From positions 1 to 13,516 of the forward strand of contig JAUVUO010000012.1 of assembly GCA_030601015.1 (NCBI GenBank): a stretch of DNA of 13,516 bases, in the 5' to 3' direction. Source of the DNA: Candidatus Omnitrophota bacterium. GTDB taxonomy: Bacteria; Omnitrophota; Gorgyraeia; Duberdicusellales; 4484-171. The position numbers were made by a program, and so were the translations under genes. Of this stretch, positions 1 to 6,195 are shown piece after piece (position 1 is the first letter of the stretch; each line of letters begins with the position of its first letter). The notes under the pieces are model-generated. The model saw only the letters and a program-made list of their open reading frames with translations. It was not told where the DNA came from and did not search any database.

Positions 1-126
1 TCAGGGAATATTTTAGGTAAAGAACAGCATGGATTTATATGGATGGTAGGTTTTGATTTGTATTGCCGGCTTCTTAAGAAAGAAATTGAATGCTTAAGAG
101 AGGTTTTTCAAATGGATGTTGGATAG
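1..126 (+). CDS. mfd: Transcription-repair coupling factor Mfd, C-terminal end only (5' end outside window), apparently truncated
   Basis: The frame is open from base 1 to a TAG at 124-126 and gives 41 residues containing GNILGKEQHGF and VGFDLYCRLLKKEIE. This is the conserved block at the end of the second RecA-like translocase domain of Mfd, the ATPase that displaces RNA polymerase stalled at DNA damage and recruits UvrA. Family members normally continue for roughly 150-190 residues through a domain 7 (TRCF) that restrains the motor. Here the match stops after about residue 35, the last residues (EVFQMDVG) do not resemble Mfd, and the opposite strand becomes a transposase fragment. The gene is therefore probably broken by an insertion or deletion near the domain 6/7 boundary. 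RecG has a related but different motif in this place, so Mfd fits better. Identification is fairly sure; whether the protein still works cannot be seen. Confidence 0.75.
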   Translation, partial: SGNILGKEQHGFIWMVGFDLYCRLLKKEIECLREVFQMDVG

Positions 127-526
127 GAAGAGCGGACCACTTTGTTAATTGCCCATACGATATTTGTTGCGTTTGAACGCGGCGTTTACAATCCGCTGAT
201 GCGTTATAATTTTTAATATTATGTTCATTCTTGTCCCAATTCGCGGGATTATTTATCATAATTATACAATGCAAATGATTAGGCATAACAACATGATTGT
301 TAATTACTATATCTGGATAATATTCTGGTAATGTTCGTAATATATTATCAACCATTTGTCCTGAATCATTTAATTCCATATTATCATCGATTATCTCACC
401 AAATAAACATTTCCGATCATATGCGCATATCGTTACAAAATAATATCCTGGGTTCGTATAATCATATTCTTTTAATCGGGTTGTTTTTCGTTTTGGATAT
501 TTATTCATTATTATTTCAGATAACAA
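74..526 (-). pseudogene. REP-associated tyrosine (Y1/HUH) transposase, N-terminal fragment
   Basis: The open frame encodes 150 residues. Residues 11-46 (KRKTTRLKEYDYTNPGYYF, then VTICAYDRKCLFGEI) are the usual opening of RAYT transposases. Residues 80-86 (VMPNHLH, with H84 and H86) are the HUH metal-binding motif. Full-length members have about 180-230 residues and end in a helix carrying the nucleophilic tyrosine (WQ..YYDH..R) and an NPxxW motif. The tyrosine helix is absent. An NNPANW string sits unusually early, at residues 92-97, so an internal deletion is possible. The last residues are antisense to mfd, so both genes are cut at the same junction. The better start is M7 (base 508), which begins NKYPKRKTTRLK; neither start has a clear ribosome-binding site. 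It is almost certainly inactive. Confidence 0.8.
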
Positions 527-710
527 TCAACACACCCCTATTCCTTGTATCTTTTAATATTACCTAAATATTAGCATTGCGAAGATAAAAGTCAATGAAA
601 GGCCTTGATTATTGCCCGGTTAAGCCTTTAATAACAGGAAAAACTGTAAGTTCCATTTAGGGGGGTTTTTATCCCTTGATAATCGGGGTTCTTTAGTTTT
701 TAGATATTTT

Positions 711-1310
711 TTATAATATTCTTAACCACAGGCGCATACCTTCAAGTATCATTTGGACACCCATCGACAAAACTATTAAACCAGTTAGCCGGATCAGACC
801 TCCAAGAATATTGAATTTTAGAAAAATATTACTGATAGAAAAGGATAGAAACATTAATATCATATTGATGGATAACGCGAGTATCGTAGAAATAGTGGTC
901 ACCAAAATACCGTGGTTTATACTTAACGTAATCATGATAGTTATAGTCGCCGGACCAGCTATCATTGGACAGGCTAAGGGGGCAATTGAAATATCAGAAA
1001 ATTTTTTATGAAGAGTATGTCTAAAAAAGATGCCTTTGCTAAGAGCTCCGAATCCAGCCCAGAACAAAACAATCCCACCACCAATTTTCAACGAGTAAAA
1101 ATCAACATGAAAGATTTTTCTTAAGATGAATTCTCCGGCAATCATTGAAAGCAGCAAGATAAGGAAAGCAACCACAGTTGATTGCATAGAAATGGGGATT
1201 ATTTTTTTACGTTCTTCATCAGAGGCAAAAGTTGAAAGTATAGAAATTTTACTTACAGGGTTGATTAATGCTAAAAGGTATAATGTATTCATCAATATTA
1301 AGTTTATCAT
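711..1310 (-). CDS. MarC family (UPF0056) integral membrane protein
   Basis: This is a hydrophobic protein of 199 residues with about six membrane segments, the usual length for the MarC family. Family signatures visible are LINPVSKISIL (residues 15-25, the N-terminal NP motif), an acidic-basic DEERKK loop (31-36), GGGIVLFWAG (77-86), PLACPMIAGPATIT (111-124) and a C-terminal RLTGLIVLSMGVQMILEG (174-191). These proteins are inner-membrane proteins of unsettled function; the original link to multiple antibiotic resistance has not held up. The ATG at 1310 has a GGAG eight bases upstream. Its first base pair overlaps the stop of the transposase fragment before it (ATGA). The gene lies between two transposase remnants, on the strand opposite to the other intact genes, which suggests it arrived with them. 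Codon use and reading frame look intact. Confidence 0.85.
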   Translation of the reverse strand: MINLILMNTLYLLALINPVSKISILSTFASDEERKKIIPISMQSTVVAFLILLLSMIAGEFILRKIFHVDFYSLKIGGGIVLFWAGFGALSKGIFFRHTLHKKFSDISIAPLACPMIAGPATITIMITLSINHGILVTTISTILALSINMILMFLSFSISNIFLKFNILGGLIRLTGLIVLSMGVQMILEGMRLWLRIL

Positions 1311-1613
1311 TTTTTATTCTCCATCTCACAAAAATCAGCTACTCTAAGCAAGCGAAGCACGGGAAGGATAGCTGGATTGATTGATATTCTGTTTTTATTT
1401 TCTTCATCTTCTGCCCGGTTAGCAGGGTTGTTGCCGATGCAGTCATGTATTTCTTTCAACGACCGGTCATTTCTTATTATATGGTCGTGAAATGATTTTT
1501 GCCAGATTTTTTTATTGAATGGCGGACATTGGTTGTTTTTTACAGCGGAAATATATTTTTTTTGATAATATTTTTTTTCGTGTATCAACTTTGATAATGA
1601 TATTTTTGAATAT

Positions 1614-1643
1614 GAAGGGACAGACACAGGAGGCTGTCCCTTC
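1614..1643. repeat. REP-like hairpin A, 10-bp stem and 10-base loop
   Basis: Bases 1614-1623 (GAAGGGACAG) pair perfectly with 1634-1643 (CTGTCCCTTC) around the loop 1624-1633. It is GC-rich against an AT-rich background and lies at the 5' side of a RAYT transposase remnant, where the palindromes recognised by such enzymes normally lie. There is no T-run after it on either strand, so it does not look like a terminator. Confidence 0.7.
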
Positions 1644-1657
1644 GCCTCGCAGTAAAG

Positions 1658-1685
1658 CGGCCCAGAGAAAGGCAGGTCTGGGCCG
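1658..1685. repeat. REP-like hairpin B, 9-bp stem and 10-base loop
   Basis: Bases 1658-1666 (CGGCCCAGA) pair perfectly with 1677-1685 (TCTGGGCCG) around the loop 1667-1676. It lies 14 bases from hairpin A and has the same loop length but an unrelated stem, so the two form a pair of palindromes beside the transposase fragment. No poly-T tract follows. Confidence 0.7.
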
Positions 1686-1705
1686 GAGATTAATGTATTG
1701 ACCAA

Positions 1706-1852
1706 ATATAATTTTTCGTGGATAATATTTAATTCGTGGAGGTAATAATGATAACCTTGTAGGCGCGGTTTATTTTGTCCGCCCTTTATAATTTATTTTA
1801 TGATTATTCAATAATATATTTCAAAATATATAACGTTAACGGAGGAAAGGTT
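1706..1852. other. Intergenic region before the surA-like gene, with a short direct repeat
   Basis: No gene is visible. An 8-base direct repeat, TTCGTGGA, lies at 1715-1722 and 1733-1740 (18 bases apart). A weak, imperfect GC-rich palindrome spans 1762-1783 (GGCG...CGCC). Both may be remains of the same mobile scar. The surA-like gene's ribosome-binding site GGAGGAAAGG is at 1841-1850. Confidence 0.4.
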
Positions 1853-2746
1853 ATGAAGATCAAGTTTGCAGCATTAGTTTTATGTTTGTTGTTTTTGTCT
1901 AGTGTTTATGCTGAAGAAAAAATAAAGATAGTTGCTATGGTTAATAATCAGGTAATTACGTCTAAAGATTTGGAGGATTATTGTAATGCTTTAGCTTATC
2001 GCCTTTCAGGAGGGGGAAATAAGTTTACTTGCGGTAAGGAAGAGATGAAAGAGTCTTTGGAACGGTTAATTCAAGACAAGCTTATTTTATGTGAGGCTGA
2101 AAAAGAAGAGATTGAAGTATCTGACCAAACCCTGGAGCACAGAATTACCCAGACAATATCTTCTTTCCCTTCAAGAGAGGATTTTGAAAAATCGTTAGTA
2201 GAGAGGGGGTTAACTATTGGTCTTTTAAAAGATAAAATCAAAGAACAATATCTAATGAGAGGAATTATAGATAAAAAAATAAAATCTCAAATAAATGTTT
2301 CTCCTCAGGAGATAAGCCTTTATTATGAGGAGAACCGTAAAAAATTTATTTCCCCGTTAAAATATTTATTCTATATCGTGAGTTCTAAAGAGGAAAGCAA
2401 TTTAAAGGATATTGGCGATTTTATTCAAAAGGAAGGGATACTAAAAGCTTACGCGAAATATAAAAGTGTTCTAAAAAAAATAGAATCTAATAAAGATGAA
2501 TTAAAACAAGATTTAATTGATATATTGGCACAATTGGAAAATGGCAAATTTGGAATTAAAAAGACTAAAGACGCGTATTGTTTAGTATATTTGGAAAAGA
2601 AAATTGCCCCGGAGACCCTATCATTGTTGGATGTAAAAGAGAGTATTTATAATCGTTTGTATGATATTAAATTTAGAAAATTATTTTCTGAGTGGAGTAA
2701 AGAAATCAAACAAAGAGCTGTTATAAAAAATTTTTATGGAAAATAA
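1853..2746 (+). CDS. surA: SurA-like periplasmic chaperone / peptidyl-prolyl isomerase family protein
   Basis: The protein has 297 residues. A signal peptide covers residues 1-20 (MKIKFAALVLCLLFLSSVYA, likely cut before EE). Next comes a SurA N-terminal domain opening with VAMVNNQVITSKDLEDY (28-43), and helices that include ESLERLIQDKLILCEAEK (67-84) and the VSPQEISLYYEENRKKF hinge (149-165). The C-terminal part (about 166-297) sits where a parvulin domain would be but lacks clear parvulin motifs, so the protein is probably a chaperone rather than an active isomerase. SurA-type proteins escort outer-membrane proteins through the periplasm. I chose the ATG at 1853 because GGAGGAAAGG lies just upstream and the signal peptide begins there; an ATG at 1775 would add 26 residues that bury it. 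The stop overlaps pdxA by 11 bases. PrsA-like foldase is the alternative name. Confidence 0.75.
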   Translation: MKIKFAALVLCLLFLSSVYAEEKIKIVAMVNNQVITSKDLEDYCNALAYRLSGGGNKFTCGKEEMKESLERLIQDKLILCEAEKEEIEVSDQTLEHRITQTISSFPSREDFEKSLVERGLTIGLLKDKIKEQYLMRGIIDKKIKSQINVSPQEISLYYEENRKKFISPLKYLFYIVSSKEESNLKDIGDFIQKEGILKAYAKYKSVLKKIESNKDELKQDLIDILAQLENGKFGIKKTKDAYCLVYLEKKIAPETLSLLDVKESIYNRLYDIKFRKLFSEWSKEIKQRAVIKNFYGK

Positions 2747-3665
2747 AGATATTATTATTTCGACTGGAGACCCTGCAGGGTGCGGCCCTTTTATTAGTTT
2801 GACGGCTGTTGAAAAATATAAATCTAAAGGCTGCAGCTTTATTGTAGTTGGAGATTCTATTGTTTTCGAAAGAATTCCGGCTTTCCGGCGAGTGAAGAAT
2901 AATATCAGAGTAGTAGATGTAAATACTCCCGGAATAGATAAATTAATATATGGAAAGCCTTCAAAGTTATCAGGCCGGGCTAGTTTGAATTATTTAAAAA
3001 AAAGTCTGGAAATCCTTAGTAATACAAATGCGGGAAGATTGGTGACAGCACCTTTATCTAAAGAGGCTGTGAAATATGTTTTACCGGAGTTTAGCGGCCA
3101 TACAGAATATTTAGCTGAATATTTTAATGTTAATAATATCGCGATGATGATGGTTTCAAAAGAATTAAAAGTGGTTTTATTAACTCGTCATATTCCTTTA
3201 AGAAAACTTAAGTTTGCATTAGAAAAAGAAAATATTTCAGATAACATTTCTCTTGTCTATGAATCTTTACAAGAACAGTTTAAAATCAAGCAGCCTAAAA
3301 TAGTTTTTGCTTCTGTAAACCCTCATGCTGGAATTGATACTTTTTTAGATAAAGAGGAAAACATCATAATCGACGCGATAAACGGGGTTAAAAATAAGAT
3401 TTATGGCCCATATCCGGCTGATACAGTTTTTATAAAAGAAAATATTAAAAAATATGATTGTATTATTTGTGCTTATCATGACCAAGCAATGATTCCATTT
3501 AAATTGCTTTCGTTTAAATCCGGTGTGAATGTGACATTAGGCCTTCCTATAATAAGAACTTCTCCTGCTCACGGCGTTGCTTATGATGTTATAGCGGAGG
3601 GGAATGATCCTTTTTCCTCTTCAATGTCCGAGGCAATTAAGTTAGCAGTAAAATTGACAGTATGA
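2736..3665 (+). CDS. pdxA: 4-hydroxythreonine-4-phosphate dehydrogenase PdxA
   Basis: PdxA oxidises 4-phosphohydroxy-L-threonine with NAD; the product condenses with deoxyxylulose phosphate (PdxJ) to form pyridoxine phosphate, the DXP-independent-of-Pdx1 route to vitamin B6. The 309 residues carry the family motifs in order: STGDPAGCGPFI (9-20), RLVTAPLSKEAV (101-112), SGHTEYLAEYF (120-130), TRHIPLRK (150-157), SVNPHAGID (193-201), PYPADTVF (225-232), AYHDQAMIPFK (246-256) and GVNVTLGLPIIRTSPAHG (263-280). The three metal-binding histidines correspond to H152, H197 and H248. It is slightly shorter than the E. coli enzyme (329). The start lies inside the end of the surA-like gene, so translation is probably coupled. 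Identification is secure. Confidence 0.95.
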   Translation: MENKDIIISTGDPAGCGPFISLTAVEKYKSKGCSFIVVGDSIVFERIPAFRRVKNNIRVVDVNTPGIDKLIYGKPSKLSGRASLNYLKKSLEILSNTNAGRLVTAPLSKEAVKYVLPEFSGHTEYLAEYFNVNNIAMMMVSKELKVVLLTRHIPLRKLKFALEKENISDNISLVYESLQEQFKIKQPKIVFASVNPHAGIDTFLDKEENIIIDAINGVKNKIYGPYPADTVFIKENIKKYDCIICAYHDQAMIPFKLLSFKSGVNVTLGLPIIRTSPAHGVAYDVIAEGNDPFSSSMSEAIKLAVKLTV

Positions 3666-3690
3666 GAGTGAAAATATAATATAACATATT

Positions 3691-3729
3691 TGCGGTAATT
3701 CATTGTATAGGCAAGCCTTGCCTGCCGCA
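3691..3729. other. Nested inverted repeat between pdxA and rsmA
   Basis: An inner stem GGCAA (3710-3714) / TTGCC (3718-3722) with a 3-base loop sits inside an outer stem TGCGG (3691-3695) / CCGCA (3725-3729). It is GC-richer than its surroundings and lacks a following T-run. It could be an mRNA structure after pdxA or a decayed palindromic repeat. Confidence 0.3.
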
Positions 3730-3777
3730 TTGTTAATAAAAATAAAAGATGGAATTGGATTGTAGAAATTATAAGCA

Positions 3778-3807
3778 TTGAATACGGTAAAAAATTTTAT
3801 ATGTAAT
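3778..3807 (+). promoter_or_regulatory. Candidate sigma70-type promoter for rsmA
   Basis: TTGAAT (3778-3783) and TGTAAT (3802-3807) are separated by 18 bases. Initiation would fall a few bases before the ATG at 3820, giving an almost leaderless mRNA, which would fit the lack of a Shine-Dalgarno sequence there. In DNA this AT-rich such matches are common by chance. Confidence 0.25.
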
Positions 3808-3819
3808 ACTAATTAATTT

Positions 3820-4614
3820 ATGAAGCAATATCATTCTTTAGGGCAGGTGTTTTTAGAAGATAAACAATATATAGATGCTATTTGCAGTTGTCTCGATATT
3901 AAAGATAAAATTGTTTTAGAAATTGGTCCTGGTTCGGGGGTAATGAGTAGTTTTCTTGCTCAGAAAGCAAAAAAACTTTATTGTGTGGAATTAGATAAAC
4001 GTTTTTTTAAACTTTTAAAAAATAAATTTACGAAAAATTTAAAAGTTATTATAATCAATCAGGATATATGCAAGTATAGTCTTGATGTAAATGATGAAAA
4101 TTTAGTGGTTTACGGCAATGTCCCTTATCAAATAAGCAGTAAGCTTATAAATTATCTTGTAAAGTATAGGAAGAATATAGAGGTTGTTTATATTATGTTT
4201 CAAAAAGAGTTTGTTAATAAATTAAAAGCAAACCCCCGGAGCAAGGAATATAATTTTTTGAGTTGTTTTATCCAATATTATGCTAAAATAGAAAAGTTGT
4301 TTGACATTCCTTCTAAAGCTTTTAATCCATTACCTAAGGTAGATTCATCGTTTATTAAGATGAAATTTTATCAAAATATACCTTATCGTGTTGATAATGA
4401 AGATTTTCTTTTCAATATTATAAGAAAAGCATTTTCTCAACGTAGGAAGAAATTAATTAATTCGCTAAAAGGGATGTATAACGGGAAATTGTTGGATAAG
4501 TTGTTTGAGGATTTAAATATAGATGTTTCTGTTAGGCCTGAGGAAGTATCCTTAGAAAATTATTGTTTTATATCGAAATATCTTAAAGAAGGTGAATTTT
4601 ATAAGCAAAGTTAG
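3820..4614 (+). CDS. rsmA: 16S rRNA (adenine(1518)-N6/adenine(1519)-N6)-dimethyltransferase RsmA (KsgA)
   Basis: This enzyme dimethylates two adjacent adenines in the helix 45 loop of 16S rRNA, using S-adenosylmethionine, late in 30S subunit assembly. The 264 residues contain SLGQVFLED (6-14), the AdoMet-binding EIGPGSG (34-40), VELDKR (56-61), the catalytic motif NVPYQISS (100-107, usually N-L-P-Y-N-I-S-[ST]), FNPLPKVDSSF (168-178) and AFSQRRKKLINSL (204-216). Length is typical. Two small departures, GQVFL for GQ[NH]FL and Q104 for Asn, are seen; the first Asn and the PY pair needed in the active site remain. No Shine-Dalgarno sequence precedes the ATG. Position after pdxA matches the E. coli gene order. 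Confidence 0.93.
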   Translation: MKQYHSLGQVFLEDKQYIDAICSCLDIKDKIVLEIGPGSGVMSSFLAQKAKKLYCVELDKRFFKLLKNKFTKNLKVIIINQDICKYSLDVNDENLVVYGNVPYQISSKLINYLVKYRKNIEVVYIMFQKEFVNKLKANPRSKEYNFLSCFIQYYAKIEKLFDIPSKAFNPLPKVDSSFIKMKFYQNIPYRVDNEDFLFNIIRKAFSQRRKKLINSLKGMYNGKLLDKLFEDLNIDVSVRPEEVSLENYCFISKYLKEGEFYKQS

Positions 4615-4727
4615 TTTATGAAATATTAATTTTAGGTTACAAATAAATTAAGGCTTATATTATATGAATAATACTTTTTATATTTAGTATAAAAGATGTA
4701 TGAATTGTTTTTAAGAGAGGAGAATTC

Positions 4728-6194
4728 ATGAAACAAAGGGAAAGATGGCCATCTAAACTTATTTTTATATTTGCCGCGGTAGGTTCAGCTGTGGGATTAG
4801 GAAATGTTTGGAGATTTCCTTATTTAGTAGGGAAATATGGGGGTGGAGCTTTTTTAATCCCCTATATTTTGATGCTTTTTATTCTAGGGGTACCTCTTTT
4901 AATAATGGAGTTTGCTATTGGGCAGAAGATGCAAGTAGGGGCTGTCGGGTCATTCCATAAAATAGAACGTAAATTGTCAGGCATAGGCTTAGGTGCGGTT
5001 TTATGCGGTTTTGTTGTTGTTAGTTACTATGCTGTTGTTATGTCTTGGTGTTTAATTTATTTTTTTCATTCTTTTGCTTTAAAGTGGGGCGCTTCAACAA
5101 AAGACTTTTTTTATGACAAGGTTCTTCATATAAGTAAAGGTGTCGGTGATATTGGTTTTATTTCTGTAGAAATTATTTTTGCTTTGGTTGTGGTGTGGAC
5201 TCTGATATATTTTGCTGTATGGAAAGGGGTAAAAAGTGTAGGGAAGGTTGTTTTGGTAACTATGCCTTTACCTGTAATTTTGCTTGTTATTCTTTTTATT
5301 CGAGGTGTAACCTTGCCTGGAGCGATGGAAGGCATTGTTTTTTATCTTAAACCCGATTTTGCCGCATTATTAGATACGGAAGTATGGAGCGCTGCAATGT
5401 CTCAAATATTTTTTACCCTTAGTTTGGCTTTCGGTATCATGATTGCTTATGCGAGTTATCAACATGAGTCCAGTGATATTGCGAAAACCGCTATAATTAC
5501 TTCTTTGGTAAATTCAGGTATTTCTATTTTTGCCGGATTTGCGGTATTTTCTACTTTAGGGCATATGGCAGCGGCAAGTGGTGTATCTATTGCTGAATTA
5601 GCAAAAGAAAGCGGCCCGAGCCTCGCATTTATTGTATTTCCAAAAGCTCTTTCACTTATTCCATTTGCGCCTTTTTTTTCTGTAGTTTTTTTTGTTATGC
5701 TTATTGCTCTTGGTATAGATAGCGCCTTTTCCTTGGTTGAAGCAGTGTCAACAGTTATTCATGATAGATATCCTCATATCCGTAAACAGGACATTTCTCT
5801 TTATGTGTGTGTTTTTGGGTTTATTTGCGGCATTCCTTTTACAACTTTCGCGGGTTTATATAATTTGGATATTACTGACCATTTTATAACAAATTATGGA
5901 TTAGTTATCGTAGGTTTATTGGAAGTATGGGCTGTGGGGTGGCTTTACGGGGTAGATAAGCTGCGTAAATATATTAATCAGGTTTCGGATATAAAAATAG
6001 GTAAATGGTGGAATGCGGCCATTAAGTTTGTAATTCCTGTATGCCTTTTAATTTTATTAACTCTTACTTTTTTAAATGATATCAAAACTCCTTATGAAGG
6101 GTATCCTCAATGGGCGCTTTTTGGTTTTGGATGGTTGATCCTTATAGGTGTGCTTTTGATAAGTTTTATTTTTTCGCATTTTTCAAAAGAATAA
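4728..6194 (+). CDS. Sodium-dependent transporter of the neurotransmitter:sodium symporter (NSS/SNF) family
   Basis: A LeuT-fold inner-membrane symporter that couples Na+ entry to uptake of an amino acid or related compound; the substrate cannot be read from sequence. The 488 residues give about 12 membrane segments. Transmembrane helix 1 has GSAVGLGNVWRFPY (19-32), with N26 and R29 matching LeuT N27 and R30, followed by GGGAFLIPY. Transmembrane helix 3 has SYYAVVMSW (99-107), with the substrate-site tyrosine. The unwound helix 6 is SQIFFTLSLAFG (225-236). Helix 7 reads VNSGISIFAG (261-270), placing Ser266 where LeuT has Glu290, the residue that replaces chloride. A ribosome-binding site AGAGAGGAG lies 6-7 bases before the ATG. 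The stop is one base before the next gene, so the two are co-translated. Confidence 0.93.
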   Translation: MKQRERWPSKLIFIFAAVGSAVGLGNVWRFPYLVGKYGGGAFLIPYILMLFILGVPLLIMEFAIGQKMQVGAVGSFHKIERKLSGIGLGAVLCGFVVVSYYAVVMSWCLIYFFHSFALKWGASTKDFFYDKVLHISKGVGDIGFISVEIIFALVVVWTLIYFAVWKGVKSVGKVVLVTMPLPVILLVILFIRGVTLPGAMEGIVFYLKPDFAALLDTEVWSAAMSQIFFTLSLAFGIMIAYASYQHESSDIAKTAIITSLVNSGISIFAGFAVFSTLGHMAAASGVSIAELAKESGPSLAFIVFPKALSLIPFAPFFSVVFFVMLIALGIDSAFSLVEAVSTVIHDRYPHIRKQDISLYVCVFGFICGIPFTTFAGLYNLDITDHFITNYGLVIVGLLEVWAVGWLYGVDKLRKYINQVSDIKIGKWWNAAIKFVIPVCLLILLTLTFLNDIKTPYEGYPQWALFGFGWLILIGVLLISFIFSHFSKE

Positions 6195-6195
6195 T

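Larger units (their letters stand above)
1307..1705 (-). pseudogene. REP-associated tyrosine transposase, C-terminal fragment
   Basis: Within a 132-residue open frame, only residues about 51-104 (bases about 1394-1555) match a family: YISAVKNNQCPPFNKK, IWQKSFHDHIIRND, SLKEIHDCIGNNPAN and AEDEEN. This is the C-terminal helix region of RAYT transposases. The HUH half is absent. The place where many relatives have a tyrosine pair (YYDH) reads SFHDH, so no nucleophilic tyrosine is visible. NPANW has become NPANR and a usual Tyr before the NNP motif is Cys, both consistent with decay. Residues 1-50 are read through two palindromes and carry no recognisable protein signal. The last residues hold the ribosome-binding site of the marC-like gene. 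It is not a working gene. Confidence 0.7.

Noticed and set aside
331..567. Open frame of 78 codons on the + strand
   Set aside because: It lies opposite the transposase remnant and its translation has no family features or ribosome-binding site; it is a shadow frame.
598..629. Inverted repeat AAAGGC/GCCTTT with a 20-base loop, in the 527-710 gap
   Set aside because: Six base pairs with a long loop and no T-run; too weak to call a terminator or repeat. Otherwise I see nothing in this gap.
811..1347. Two + strand open frames (811-1011 and 1126-1347)
   Set aside because: Both are antisense to the MarC-family gene, which has a clear signature on the other strand.
1519..1701. A 60-codon + strand frame
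   Set aside because: It reads through the two palindromes and antisense to the transposase remnant; no protein signal.
1775..1852. Upstream ATG that would extend the SurA-like protein by 26 residues
   Set aside because: It would bury the signal peptide, and the ATG at 1853 has a strong ribosome-binding site.
3581..3778. - strand frame over the end of pdxA and the following spacer
   Set aside because: Antisense to conserved PdxA sequence with no family match; likewise the - strand frames at 5126-5335, 7740-7937, 8388-8675 and 8843-9058.
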